Position numbers and translations under genes: made by a program
The notes under the pieces: generated by a model
What the model was told of the DNA's origin: nothing
The model's input: the letters and a program-made list of their open reading frames with translations, nothing else
Databases searched by the model: none
Origin: Flavobacterium amniphilum
GTDB lineage: Bacteria; Bacteroidota; Bacteroidia; Flavobacteriales; Flavobacteriaceae
Direction: 5' to 3'
Assembly: GCF_023634845.1 (NCBI RefSeq)
Contig: NZ_JAMLJL010000008.1
Coordinates: 1-64,000 of the forward strand
DNA length: 64,000 bases
In this document: positions 53,397 to 63,034 of the stretch, in pieces
How positions within the stretch are numbered: the stretch's first letter is position 1
Layout: every line of letters starts with the position of its first letter

Positions 53397-56300
53397 ATGA
53401 GTACGAAATTTACTGAATACAAAGGACTTGACCTGCCAACCGTGGCATCGGAAGTTCTTGATTTCTGGAAAAAAAATAATGTCTTTGAACAATCTGTAAC
53501 CTCGCGTGAAGGTGCAACGCCCTATGTGTTTTTTGAAGGCCCGCCTTCAGCAAACGGTTTACCGGGTATTCACCACGTGATGGCCCGTGCAATTAAAGAT
53601 ATTTTTTGTCGCTATAAAACACAAAAAGGGTTTCAGGTAAAGCGTAAAGCGGGATGGGACACTCACGGTCTGCCTGTTGAATTGGGTACCGAAAAAGAAT
53701 TGGGAATCACCAAAGAAGATATCGGAAAAACAATTACGGTTACCGAATACAACGAAGCGTGTAAACGTACCGTTATGCGTTATACTGATGTATGGAATGA
53801 CCTGACTGAAAAGATGGGGTACTGGGTAGATATGGAAGATCCGTATGTGACCTATAAGTCAAAATACATGGAGTCGGTCTGGTGGTTACTGAAGCAAATC
53901 TATAACAAGGATTTATTATACAAAGGATATACAATCCAGCCGTATTCACCAAAAGCGGGTACCGGACTATCATCTCACGAGGTGAACCAGCCGGGTTCCT
54001 ACCGCGATGTGACCGATACTACTATCGTGGCACAATTCAAAGCGATTGAAGAATCATTGCCTGATTTCTTAAAAAGCTTTGGGACGATCCATTTCATGGC
54101 CTGGACAACCACGCCTTGGACATTGCCAAGTAACACTGCTTTGACTGTTGGCCCTAAGATCGATTATGCTTTGGTGAAAACTTTCAACCAATATACGTTT
54201 CAGCCAATCAATGTGATTATTGCCGAGAACCTGATCGGGAAACAGTTCGGAAGTAAATATTTCGTTGCCGAATCGGAAGAAGATTTCGCTAATTATAAAT
54301 CCGAAGACAAGAAAATTCCGTATAGTATTGTAAAGGTGAGTAAAGGTGCCGATTTAGTAGGTGTCCGTTACGAACAGTTATTGCCGTACACTTTGCCATA
54401 CCAGAATCCTGAAAATGCATTCCGCGTTATTTCAGGTGACTTCGTTACAACTGAAGATGGTACGGGTATCGTGCACACTGCGCCTACATTCGGTGCTGAT
54501 GATGCTAAGGTGGCTAAAGAGGCTACACCGGAAGTACCGCCGATGTTGGTATTGGATGAAAACGGGAATCCTGTTCCTTTAGTGGATTTACAGGGCCGTT
54601 TCGTAAGCCAGATGGCCGAATTGGGTGGTAAGTATGTGAAGAACGAGTACTATACTGACGGTGATGCACCGGAAAAGTCGGTAGACGTGGAAATTGCTAT
54701 CCGTCTTAAAGAAGAAAACAAAGCCTTCAAGGTTGAAAAATATGTACACAGTTACCCACACTGCTGGAGAACGGATAAGCCTATCTTGTACTATCCGCTT
54801 GACTCTTGGTTTATCAAGGTAACGGAAGTAAAAGACCGTATGTTCGACCTGAACGAAACCATCAACTGGAAACCGAAAGCAACCGGTGAAGGCCGTTTCG
54901 GTAACTGGCTGAAGAATGCAAACGACTGGAATCTTTCCCGCTCACGTTACTGGGGTATCCCATTACCGTTATGGAGAAACGAGGAAGGTACCGAAACACT
55001 TTGTATCGGCTCTGTTGAGGAATTGTACAATGAAATCGAGAAAGCCATCAATGCCGGTTTCATGACTGAAAATCCGTATAAAGGATTTGTAATCGGAAAC
55101 ATGGAGGAAACCAATTATGATTTGGTGGACTTGCATAAAAATATAGTGGATAATATTGTGTTGGTGTCACCTTCCGGTAAACCAATGAAGCGTGAATCTG
55201 ATCTGATCGACGTTTGGTTCGACTCAGGTGCCATGCCATACGCACAATGGCATTATCCTTTCGAAAACAAAGAACTGATTGATGGTAACCAATCATTCCC
55301 GGCTGATTTCATCGCTGAAGGTGTAGATCAAACCCGCGGATGGTTCTATACCTTACATGCCATCGGTACTTTGGTTTTTGATAAGGTAGCCTATAAAAAC
55401 GTAGTTTCAAACGGTTTGGTGCTGGATAAAGACGGACAGAAAATGTCGAAACGTTTAGGGAATGCAGTCGATCCTTTTGAAACATTAAAAGATTACGGTC
55501 CCGATGCTACGCGCTGGTACATGATCTCTAATGCGAATCCTTGGGATAACCTGAAGTTTGATATTGAAGGGGTTGCCGAAGTAAGACGTAAATTCTTCGG
55601 TACTTTATATAATACCTATTCGTTCTTTGCGTTATATGCGAACATTGACGGATTTAAATATGCTGAAGCGGAAGTTCCTTTACAGGAAAGACCGGAAATC
55701 GACCGTTGGATTTTGTCTGAATTGCATACATTGATTCAATTGGTGGATGAAGCTTATGCGGATTATGAACCTACAAAAGCTGCCCGTGCTATTTCCGACT
55801 TCGTTCAGGAGAATCTAAGTAACTGGTACGTACGTTTATGCCGCAGAAGATTCTGGAAAGGTGACTATGGGACTGATAAAATTGCGGCTTACCAAACACT
55901 TTATACCTGTTTGGTGACGGTGGCAAAACTGTCTGCACCAATCGCTCCGTTCTTTATGGATCGCCTGTATAAAGACTTGAATGCCGCTACAGGTGCCGAA
56001 AAATATGACAGTGTGCATTTGGCAGAGTTTCCTCAGTATGTTGAAAATTTTGTTGATAAGTCACTGGAAAGCAAAATGTTGAAAGCGCAAACGGTGTCGT
56101 CACTGGTGTTATCACTCCGTAAAAAGGAAATGATCAAGGTGCGCCAACCGTTGCAAAAGGTTATGATTCCAGTGCTTGACGAGGTACAACGTACTGAAAT
56201 CGAGGCGGTTTCCGATCTGATAAAAGCAGAGGTAAATGTGAAGGAAGTAGAGCTTTTAGATGACGCTTCGGGTATATTGGTTAAACAAATTAAACCGAAT

Positions 56301-56798
56301 TTTAAAAATTTAGGACCTCGTTTCGGTAAAGATATGGGGTTGATTTCCAAAGAGATACAAAGTTTTTCTCAGGAAATGATTACAAAACTGGAAAGAGAAG
56401 GCGAGATAACCCTTGTTATTTCAGGAAATAGTGTTAATTTAACAACTCAGGACGTGGAGATTTCTTCACAGGATATTGAAGGATGGTTGGTAGCTAATTC
56501 AAACGGTATAACAGTAGCATTGGACATAACGATTTCCGATGAATTGAGAAAAGAAGGTATCGCTAGGGAATTAGTAAACAGAATCCAGAATATCCGTAAA
56601 GATTCCGGTTTTGAAGTGACGGATAAGATTAAAGTGTCAATGTTGAAACAAGGGGATATTCAACAGGCTGTTGAAGCAAACTTAGACTACATTAAATCGG
56701 AAACCTTAACAGAAGAACTGGCTTTCACGGAAAGTATCGAAAATGGTACGGAAATTGAGTTTGATGAACTAAGAACTAAAATATTAATTTCAAAGTAA
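53397..56798 (+). CDS. ileS: Isoleucine-tRNA ligase (long form)
   Basis: 1133 residues from MSTKFTEYKGLD. Class Ia signature ANGLPGIHHVMAR (HIGH region as GIHH), editing domain (about 200-400; MAWTTTPWTLPSNTAL, GTGIVHTAPTFGADD), KMSKS as DGQKMSKRLGNA, and a long anticodon and C-terminal part. The length and sequence type correspond to the eukaryote-like IleS found throughout Bacteroidota and associated with mupirocin tolerance in some bacteria. First gene of ileS-dksA-like, followed by lspA. Confidence 0.95.
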   Translation: MSTKFTEYKGLDLPTVASEVLDFWKKNNVFEQSVTSREGATPYVFFEGPPSANGLPGIHHVMARAIKDIFCRYKTQKGFQVKRKAGWDTHGLPVELGTEKELGITKEDIGKTITVTEYNEACKRTVMRYTDVWNDLTEKMGYWVDMEDPYVTYKSKYMESVWWLLKQIYNKDLLYKGYTIQPYSPKAGTGLSSHEVNQPGSYRDVTDTTIVAQFKAIEESLPDFLKSFGTIHFMAWTTTPWTLPSNTALTVGPKIDYALVKTFNQYTFQPINVIIAENLIGKQFGSKYFVAESEEDFANYKSEDKKIPYSIVKVSKGADLVGVRYEQLLPYTLPYQNPENAFRVISGDFVTTEDGTGIVHTAPTFGADDAKVAKEATPEVPPMLVLDENGNPVPLVDLQGRFVSQMAELGGKYVKNEYYTDGDAPEKSVDVEIAIRLKEENKAFKVEKYVHSYPHCWRTDKPILYYPLDSWFIKVTEVKDRMFDLNETINWKPKATGEGRFGNWLKNANDWNLSRSRYWGIPLPLWRNEEGTETLCIGSVEELYNEIEKAINAGFMTENPYKGFVIGNMEETNYDLVDLHKNIVDNIVLVSPSGKPMKRESDLIDVWFDSGAMPYAQWHYPFENKELIDGNQSFPADFIAEGVDQTRGWFYTLHAIGTLVFDKVAYKNVVSNGLVLDKDGQKMSKRLGNAVDPFETLKDYGPDATRWYMISNANPWDNLKFDIEGVAEVRRKFFGTLYNTYSFFALYANIDGFKYAEAEVPLQERPEIDRWILSELHTLIQLVDEAYADYEPTKAARAISDFVQENLSNWYVRLCRRRFWKGDYGTDKIAAYQTLYTCLVTVAKLSAPIAPFFMDRLYKDLNAATGAEKYDSVHLAEFPQYVENFVDKSLESKMLKAQTVSSLVLSLRKKEMIKVRQPLQKVMIPVLDEVQRTEIEAVSDLIKAEVNVKEVELLDDASGILVKQIKPNFKNLGPRFGKDMGLISKEIQSFSQEMITKLEREGEITLVISGNSVNLTTQDVEISSQDIEGWLVANSNGITVALDITISDELRKEGIARELVNRIQNIRKDSGFEVTDKIKVSMLKQGDIQQAVEANLDYIKSETLTEELAFTESIENGTEIEFDELRTKILISK

Positions 56799-56804
56799 GG
56801 AATT

Positions 56805-57185
56805 ATGGTAGAAGAACAAATAAGATATTCTGATGCTGATTTAGCAGAATTCAAAGAATTAATCCAAAAAAAGCTGGAAAAAGCAAAAACTGATTTGGAC
56901 CTTATTAAAAGTGCTTACCTGAATGATTTGAATAATGGTACCGATGATACATCGCCAACATTCAAAGCTTTCGAAGAAGGAAGTGAGACTATGTCTAAAG
57001 AGGCCAACTCCCAGCTGGCGATACGCCAGGAGAAATTCATACGTGATTTGAAAAATGCATTGATCCGCATCGAGAATAAAACGTACGGAATTTGTAAAGT
57101 AACAGGAAAATTAATCCATAAAGAAAGATTGAAACTGGTTCCTCATGCCACCATGAGTATTGAGGCTAAGAACCTGCAACGTTAA
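56805..57185 (+). CDS. DksA/TraR-family protein lacking zinc cysteines
   Basis: 126 residues. N-terminal coiled coil (LAEFKELIQKKLEKAKTDLDL), a middle segment with the acidic tip NNGTDDTSP, then the C-terminal DksA-like zinc-finger region LIRIENKTYGICKVTGKLIHKERL. Of the usual four Cys only one remains (YGIC); the others read Val, Leu/Ile and His, so zinc binding is doubtful. Members with reduced Cys exist. May modulate RNA polymerase. Six bases after ileS. Confidence 0.82.
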   Translation: MVEEQIRYSDADLAEFKELIQKKLEKAKTDLDLIKSAYLNDLNNGTDDTSPTFKAFEEGSETMSKEANSQLAIRQEKFIRDLKNALIRIENKTYGICKVTGKLIHKERLKLVPHATMSIEAKNLQR

Positions 57186-57205
57186 TCTTTTTCTAAAAAT
57201 GACTG

Positions 57206-57232
57206 AACGCTCCTTTTTGGGGCGTTTTTTAT
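57206..57232 (+). terminator. Terminator after the dksA-like gene
   Basis: AACGCTCC (57206-57213) pairs with GGGGCGTT (57219-57226; one G-T pair) around TTTTT, then T6. Confidence 0.7.
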
Positions 57233-57243
57233 TTAAATTATGC

Positions 57244-57251
57244 TATTTTTG
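57244..57251 (+). promoter_or_regulatory. Flavobacterial -7 box (TATTTTTG) for lspA
   Basis: TATTTTTG matches TAnnTTTG, 18 bases before the ATG, right after the terminator of the preceding gene. Confidence 0.5.
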
Positions 57252-57269
57252 TGACTCAAACGTGAAAAA

Positions 57270-57875
57270 ATGAATTTAAAAAAGGCCTATTTCGTTGTTT
57301 TCTTAGTCTTATTGATTGATCAGATCTCTAAAATATACATCAAAACCCACTATGTGTTGCATACCGGTGAAGATGTATTTCCATGGTTCCAAATCCTTTT
57401 CGTTGAAAATGAAGGTATGGCCTGGGGAGCAGAGATACCGGGAGCCTACGGGAAAATAGCACTTACCTTATTCCGTATTGCTGCTGTTACCGGGATCGGA
57501 TACTGGTTATGGCTTTCAGTTAAGGAGAAAGCTTCAAGCCTTCTGATTTTCTCTATTTCATTAATTCTTGCCGGAGCATTCGGGAATATCTTGGATTCGG
57601 TTTTCTACGGAAGGATCTTCAATGACAGTTCGTATGAAGTGGCAACGATGTTCTCTGATAAACCCTATGCACCATGGTTCTATGGTAAAGTGGTTGATAT
57701 GTTCTACTTTCCTATCATCAAAGATTATCCCATGCCGGACTGGGTGCCTTTATTAGGGGGTAAAAACTTCACGTTCTTTAATGCAATCTTCAATGTGGCC
57801 GATGTGGCTATATCAACCGGAGTAGGCTTGCTGATTGTGTTCAATAAAAAAGCTTTTGCTAAAAAGCAGTTGTAA
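57270..57875 (+). CDS. lspA: Lipoprotein signal peptidase II
   Basis: 201 residues, somewhat longer than E. coli LspA because of a loop after the third helix. Four membrane helices; opening VLLIDQISKIYIKTHY; first catalytic Asp in GNILDSVFYGRIFND-type segment and second in FNVADVAISTG. Cleaves prolipoproteins, many of which are present in the window. Convergent with a His-rich lipoprotein gene. Confidence 0.93.
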   Translation: MNLKKAYFVVFLVLLIDQISKIYIKTHYVLHTGEDVFPWFQILFVENEGMAWGAEIPGAYGKIALTLFRIAAVTGIGYWLWLSVKEKASSLLIFSISLILAGAFGNILDSVFYGRIFNDSSYEVATMFSDKPYAPWFYGKVVDMFYFPIIKDYPMPDWVPLLGGKNFTFFNAIFNVADVAISTGVGLLIVFNKKAFAKKQL

Positions 57876-57893
57876 TTACAATCGATATATAAC

Positions 57894-57924
57894 AAAAAAT
57901 GACCTCAATTTGAGGTCATTTTTT
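57894..57924. terminator. Bidirectional terminator
   Basis: AAAAATGACCTCA pairs with TGAGGTCATTTTT around ATT, with A and T runs on the two sides. Serves lspA and the convergent His-rich gene. Confidence 0.85.
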
Positions 57925-57925
57925 G

Positions 57926-58126
57926 TTAATCATGGTGATTATGATTTTTGTGTTTGTGGTGCTTGTCTTTTTTATGATGGTGATGTTTTTTTCCATGATC
58001 ATGATGTACATGTCTTACTCTGGGTTTATGGGTATGGTGGTGGTGAACTGTACAGTTTGAAAGTGCAACTGAACAAATCATAACCATCACTACTAAAGAT
58101 ACTCTTGATTTTAAAATCTGTAACAT
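57926..58126 (-). CDS. Small histidine-rich lipoprotein
   Basis: 66 residues. Lipoprotein signal with lipobox-like ALSNC (Cys25), then a tail in which His makes up almost half of the residues (HHHHTHKPRVRHVHHDHG and more). Such tails bind Ni, Zn or Cu. The low-complexity tail could be a coding artefact, but signal peptide, lipobox, terminator on the 3' side and placement 39 bases after fthC argue for a real gene. Confidence 0.65.
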   Translation of the reverse strand: MLQILKSRVSLVVMVMICSVALSNCTVHHHHTHKPRVRHVHHDHGKKHHHHKKDKHHKHKNHNHHD

Positions 58127-58165
58127 GATGTTTTGTTTAAATAGTTTTGGATGCGCTAATATAAA

Positions 58166-58729
58166 TTAAAATTTGATGACACCAAACGGAGTGATACAAT
58201 AGTCTAATGCAATATCATTTTGGTTAATATCTTCGATAGTTTCCTCGGGATCAAAATAAGACAAGCCAATCTTGATCACATCCGGTTTACACGTTTTCAG
58301 GAATACATCATAAAAACCTTTCCCGTAGCCTACGCGGTGTCCTTTTTTATCGTAAGCCAGTAACGGTACAAATACAACATCTATTTTAGCAGGAGGTACT
58401 TCGAGTCCGTCCACGGGTTCCGGAATACCATAATCGTTGGTTTTAATCTTGGTATTATCGGTTAGTAAATAGTGGGTCATCTGTCTCGTTTCAAAATCTG
58501 ATCTCGAGATCACAATCTCTTTGTCCCTGCCGGCCAAAATCTGTAATACAAATTCGGTATTGATTTCTTTCTGGGCTTCAATGGGTAAAAACAAATGGAA
58601 ATAGGTTTTGTCCCAAATATCAAGGTATATGCAATGGTTCGCTATCGCCAGACTGTCGTTCATAATCTCGTCAAATGATAAGGTCTGGCGGAGTGTTTTG
58701 TATTTTTTACGTAATTCGGTCTTGTTCAT
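58166..58729 (-). CDS. fthC: 5-formyltetrahydrofolate cyclo-ligase
   Basis: 187 residues. Opening MNKTELRKKYKTLRQTLS, the conserved VFVPLLAYDKKGHRVGYG and KGFYD, and DYCITP near the end. Converts 5-formyl-THF to methenyl-THF using ATP. A TACATTTG box (minus strand, 58764-58771) sits upstream, divergent from uvrC. Confidence 0.93.
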   Translation of the reverse strand: MNKTELRKKYKTLRQTLSFDEIMNDSLAIANHCIYLDIWDKTYFHLFLPIEAQKEINTEFVLQILAGRDKEIVISRSDFETRQMTHYLLTDNTKIKTNDYGIPEPVDGLEVPPAKIDVVFVPLLAYDKKGHRVGYGKGFYDVFLKTCKPDVIKIGLSYFDPEETIEDINQNDIALDYCITPFGVIKF

Positions 58730-58763
58730 GCTCTTTTTTACGGGTTCAGAATTTACAGCCGGA

Positions 58764-58801
58764 CAAATGTACTTTAAAAATGAAACTTATTTGTAAATTT
58801 G
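58764..58801. promoter_or_regulatory. Divergent -7 boxes of fthC and uvrC
   Basis: Minus strand TACATTTG (58764-58771) serves fthC; plus strand TAAATTTG (58794-58801) serves uvrC. Both match TAnnTTTG. Confidence 0.5.
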
Positions 58802-58828
58802 AATCAACTCTTAATGTATAAACCGTAA

Positions 58829-60619
58829 ATGTTAACTTCCCTCGAACTTCAAATCCAAACACTGCCTGATAATCCAGGTGTATATCAGTATTTTGATAAA
58901 GAAGGTAAGATTTTATATGTTGGCAAAGCCAAAAACCTGCGAAAAAGGGTTTCGTCTTATTTTAATAAGGTTCATGATACGGCCAAGACAAATGTTTTGG
59001 TTAAGAAGATTGTAAGCATCCAGCATATTGTTGTGCCTACAGAGACAGATGCGCTTTTGCTGGAGAATAATTTAATCAAAAAGCTCCAGCCGCGTTACAA
59101 TGTGTTGCTTCGGGATGATAAAACCTACCCGTGGATTTGTATTAAGAACGAGCCTTTTCCACGCATCTTTTCGACCCGTAAAATGATCAAGGACGGTTCT
59201 GAATATTTTGGTCCTTACACGAGTTTTAAAACAGTGCATACGATTTTGGATCTGATTAAGGAATTATACCCGCTCCGGACCTGTAACTTTGATTTGAGCC
59301 GGGCCAATATCAATAGCGGGAAATTCAAAGTATGCCTGGAATACCATATCGGAAATTGTAAGGGCCCGTGTGAAGGTCTGGAAACACAGGAACATTATCA
59401 AAACCAGGTCAATGCCATCCGTGAAATCCTGAAAGGTAATTTTAAGGAAAGTCTTAAGGATTTCAAGAAACTGATGACGGATCTGGCCATGGATATGCAG
59501 TTTGAACAGGCACAGAAAATCAAAGAGAAGATTGAAGTACTGGAGAATTACCAGGCGCGTTCAACCATACTGAATCCTAAATTATCAAATATTGACGTTT
59601 TTTCTATTGTTTCGGATGAAGCAATGGCCTATATCAATTTTCTGCAGATCTCTCACGGAGCCATAGTCCGTTCCCATACCATGGAGCTGAAAAAAAAACT
59701 GGAAGAAACCGACGAAGAACTGCTTGAGTTGGCTGTTGTCGAACTCCGGGAACGTTTTCATCTTAATTCAAAAGAAATTATTCTCCCTTTTGAGTTGGAT
59801 TTCGGTGAGAAGATCAGGGTTACAGTGCCTAAATTAGGAGATAAAAAACAAGTGTTGGATTTGTCTGAACGGAACGCCAAGTATTACCGTCTGGACCAAT
59901 TGAAGCAGATCAAAATCGTTGACCCCGACAGGCATACGAACCGAATTATGGCACAAATGCAAAAAGACCTGAGGCTTTCGGTAGAACCCCGTCATATCGA
60001 GTGTTTTGATAATTCGAATATTCAGGGAACAAATCCGGTTTCGGCTTGTGTGGTGTTCAAAGACGGAAAGCCAAGCAAGAAAGATTACCGCCATTTTAAC
60101 ATCAAAACAGTCGAAGGCCCGAATGATTTTGCTTCCATGGAAGAAGTGGTGTACCGAAGATATAAGCGCATGCTGGAAGAAAACGAGCCATTGCCGCAGT
60201 TAATCATTATTGATGGTGGAAAAGGTCAGTTGTCATCGGCTCTCAAAAGTCTTGAAGATCTTGGACTGCGCGGTAAAGTAGCGATTGTCGGCATTGCCAA
60301 ACGACTGGAAGAGTTGTTTTATCCGGGAGATTCCGTGCCGCTGTATCTGGATAAGAAATCGGAAACACTTAAAACCATTCAGCATCTGCGTAATGAGGCA
60401 CACCGCTTTGGAATTACATTCCATAGGGATAAAAGAAGTAAATCGGCATTAAACTCCACACTGGAAATGATTCCTGGAATCGGTGAAAAAACAATGGTAA
60501 CATTACTAAAACATTTCAAAAGTGTTAAAAGAATTAAGGAGGCAACAGAAAAAGAAATTTCTGACGTTGTAGGTGTTTCAAAAGCCAAAAAAATTTCCGA
60601 ATTTTATAAGAAAATTTAG
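58829..60619 (+). CDS. uvrC: UvrABC system protein C
   Basis: 596 residues. GIY-YIG nuclease at the N-terminus (GVYQYFDKEGKILYVGKAKN), Cys cluster CNFDLS...CLEYHIGNCKGPCEG, UVR motif (EQAQKIKEKIEVLE), RNase H-like nuclease (CFDNSNIQGTNPVSACVVF, IIIDGGKGQ), C-terminal helix-hairpin-helix (IPGIGEKTMVTLLKHF). Makes both incisions in nucleotide excision repair. Confidence 0.96.
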   Translation: MLTSLELQIQTLPDNPGVYQYFDKEGKILYVGKAKNLRKRVSSYFNKVHDTAKTNVLVKKIVSIQHIVVPTETDALLLENNLIKKLQPRYNVLLRDDKTYPWICIKNEPFPRIFSTRKMIKDGSEYFGPYTSFKTVHTILDLIKELYPLRTCNFDLSRANINSGKFKVCLEYHIGNCKGPCEGLETQEHYQNQVNAIREILKGNFKESLKDFKKLMTDLAMDMQFEQAQKIKEKIEVLENYQARSTILNPKLSNIDVFSIVSDEAMAYINFLQISHGAIVRSHTMELKKKLEETDEELLELAVVELRERFHLNSKEIILPFELDFGEKIRVTVPKLGDKKQVLDLSERNAKYYRLDQLKQIKIVDPDRHTNRIMAQMQKDLRLSVEPRHIECFDNSNIQGTNPVSACVVFKDGKPSKKDYRHFNIKTVEGPNDFASMEEVVYRRYKRMLEENEPLPQLIIIDGGKGQLSSALKSLEDLGLRGKVAIVGIAKRLEELFYPGDSVPLYLDKKSETLKTIQHLRNEAHRFGITFHRDKRSKSALNSTLEMIPGIGEKTMVTLLKHFKSVKRIKEATEKEISDVVGVSKAKKISEFYKKI

Positions 60620-60623
60620 CCTT

Positions 60624-62930
60624 ATGTTTTTTAAGCCAAAAGTGGGAAGCCAAATGCCATTATTTGTTTTTTGTGGGAGCTTTATAAAAGCCATTACAGA
60701 CAAAGCAATAGAGGCAAAATATTTCTGTCTTTGGTCTTTTCTTTTCTTCTTTTCGGGTTTAATTCCGACAGTTTCTTCAGCTCAGGATACCATCAAAAAA
60801 CCTAAAATCGGATTGGTTTTAAGTGGTGGCGGTGCCAAAGGTTTGGCACATATCGGTGTTTTGAAAGAAATCGAAAAAGCCGGAATCAAAATCGATTATA
60901 TCGGCGGAACCAGTATGGGTGCGATTGTTGGTGGACTCTATGCTTGCGGCTATACTGCGAATGAACTGGATTCTATTTTTAGTAATTTGGATTCAGATGC
61001 AATTATCCAGGATGTTATTCCCCGGAGCAATAAAACATTCTATGAGAAAAACAATGATGAAGTTTACGCTCTTACACTTCCTTTTCAAAATCTCCGCATT
61101 ACAGTACCGAAAGGTTTTTCCAAGGGATTGTATAATTATAACCTGTTCAGTAAGCTTACCCATAATTACCGCCATGTGCGTAATTTTAACGAATTGAAAA
61201 TCCCTTTTCTGTGTATAGCAACTGATGTTGAAACCGGAGAGGAAGTGGTTTTCAGGGAAGGTTCTTTGCCATTGTGCCTTGCTGCCAGTGGTGCTTTCCC
61301 ATCTTTGTTTTCGCCGGTTGAAATTGATGGCCGTTATTATATTGACGGCGGAGTAGTCAATAATTACCCAATCGAAGAAGTAAAACGTATGGGAGCTGAC
61401 ATAATCATTGGTGTTGATGTGCAGGACGGATTAAAAACGATTGACAATATTAGTGGGGCGACCGGTGTTCTGGTTCAGATTTCCAATTTTAAGACATTGG
61501 AAAAAATGAATGAGAAAGCAAAAATGACAGATGTTTATATCAAACCGAATATTAAAGGGTTTTCGGTAATTTCATTTGATTTGGGAGGCATGATTATTAA
61601 AAACGGAGAACAGGCAGCCCAAAAAAAATCTGAAGAACTTAAAGCTTTGGGTTCAGGTTATAAGACGGTTCCTCAAAAAAACTCGATGCGTGCCGATAGT
61701 TTAAATCTGGCCGAAATCCATATTGAAGGTTACAGGAATTATACCCGGTCTTATTTTCTTGGAAAACTTCGTTTCAAACCCGGATATAAAATCAGTTACA
61801 ATGATTTACATAATGGGTTCAACAATCTCAACGCAACACAAAATTTTACTTCGATAAAATACAAACTGGCTCAGGAAAGTGAAAAGGATGTTTTGATGAT
61901 TGATGTGCAGGAGAATCCAATCAAAACGTTTCTTAAATTAGGTGTTCACTATGATGATTTGTTTAAATCGGCAGCTCTGATTAATGTTACAAAGAAGAAT
62001 TTGATTTTTAAAAATGATGTGATTTCTGCCGATTTTATTCTTGGAGATAATATTCGGTATAATCTGGATTATTACATTGATAACGGATTTCACTGGAGTT
62101 TTGGTCTGAAATCTAATTTTGAACAGTTCAATAAAGTGAGTAAAACTGATTTCAGAAATGGTCAGATTAAAGATATGTTGAATAAAGAAGCTATTGATTT
62201 GAGTTATAACAGTTTGTCCAATAAAGTGTATTTGCAGACTATCTTCGCCCAGAAGTTCCTGATTGGTGGTGGTTTGGAGCATAATCTGATTAATATTGAG
62301 TCAAACGATGTGCAAACAGCTTCCATGGATATCGACAACAGTTCTTATTATTCTGCTTTTGGCTTTTTAAAATTTGATTCTTTTACCAATAAGTATTTCC
62401 CTAAGAAGGGTTGGTATTTCTTTGGTGATTTCCAGTCCTGCTTTTATTCTACAGACTATAATAATGATTTTTCCAAGTTTTCCGTTTTTAAGGCTGATAT
62501 GGGAATTGTTCAGACGGTTTTCAAAAAATTGTCGCTCAAGGCACAAACCGAGGGTGGTTTTACCGTTGGTGAAGGCGTGAATCATATTTTTGATTTTGTA
62601 CTGGGCGGTTACGGGTTTCATAAGTTTAATAACTTCAGGCCTTTCTATGGTTATAACTTTCTTGATTTGCATGGTGACAGTTATGTTAAAGGGAGTGTTG
62701 GTGCCGATTATGAGTTTGTTAAAAAGAACCATTTAAGTTTTACGGCTAATTTTACCAATATCGGTGATAAAATATTTGATAACAAGGCTTGGTTTAAAAA
62801 GCCTGATTTTTCAGGTTATGCTCTTGGCTACGGATTGGAAACATTAATTGGTCCCGTGGAAGTCAAACATTCGTGGTCTCCTGACAACCGCAAACATTAT
62901 ACTTGGTTCAGCGTTGGTTTTTGGTTCTAA
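60624..62930 (+). CDS. Patatin-like phospholipase with BamA-like barrel
   Basis: About 768 residues from ATG 60624, four bases after uvrC; an ATG at 60654 is an alternative and the signal peptide (FLFFFSGLIPTVSSAQ) then lies unusually far in. Patatin domain with oxyanion loop SGGGAKGLAHIG, Ser nucleophile GTSMG and catalytic Asp in IDGGVVNNYPI. After it, a POTRA-like region (about 365-450) and a C-terminal barrel (HYTWFSVGFWF end). Architecture equals the PlpD-type autotransported lipases. Confidence 0.9.
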   Translation: MFFKPKVGSQMPLFVFCGSFIKAITDKAIEAKYFCLWSFLFFFSGLIPTVSSAQDTIKKPKIGLVLSGGGAKGLAHIGVLKEIEKAGIKIDYIGGTSMGAIVGGLYACGYTANELDSIFSNLDSDAIIQDVIPRSNKTFYEKNNDEVYALTLPFQNLRITVPKGFSKGLYNYNLFSKLTHNYRHVRNFNELKIPFLCIATDVETGEEVVFREGSLPLCLAASGAFPSLFSPVEIDGRYYIDGGVVNNYPIEEVKRMGADIIIGVDVQDGLKTIDNISGATGVLVQISNFKTLEKMNEKAKMTDVYIKPNIKGFSVISFDLGGMIIKNGEQAAQKKSEELKALGSGYKTVPQKNSMRADSLNLAEIHIEGYRNYTRSYFLGKLRFKPGYKISYNDLHNGFNNLNATQNFTSIKYKLAQESEKDVLMIDVQENPIKTFLKLGVHYDDLFKSAALINVTKKNLIFKNDVISADFILGDNIRYNLDYYIDNGFHWSFGLKSNFEQFNKVSKTDFRNGQIKDMLNKEAIDLSYNSLSNKVYLQTIFAQKFLIGGGLEHNLINIESNDVQTASMDIDNSSYYSAFGFLKFDSFTNKYFPKKGWYFFGDFQSCFYSTDYNNDFSKFSVFKADMGIVQTVFKKLSLKAQTEGGFTVGEGVNHIFDFVLGGYGFHKFNNFRPFYGYNFLDLHGDSYVKGSVGADYEFVKKNHLSFTANFTNIGDKIFDNKAWFKKPDFSGYALGYGLETLIGPVEVKHSWSPDNRKHYTWFSVGFWF

Positions 62931-62997
62931 AAACCTATCAATTGTTAAACATTGCCATAAAATGCTATTTTTTTAGCTATTTGTTTTTAAAAAAGTC

Positions 62998-63005
62998 TAT
63001 TTTTG
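62998..63005 (+). promoter_or_regulatory. Flavobacterial -7 box (TATTTTTG) for the permease
   Basis: TATTTTTG matches TAnnTTTG, 29 bases before the permease ATG. Confidence 0.45.
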
Positions 63006-63034
63006 GGACACAAAAACAACCAAACATTAATTTT

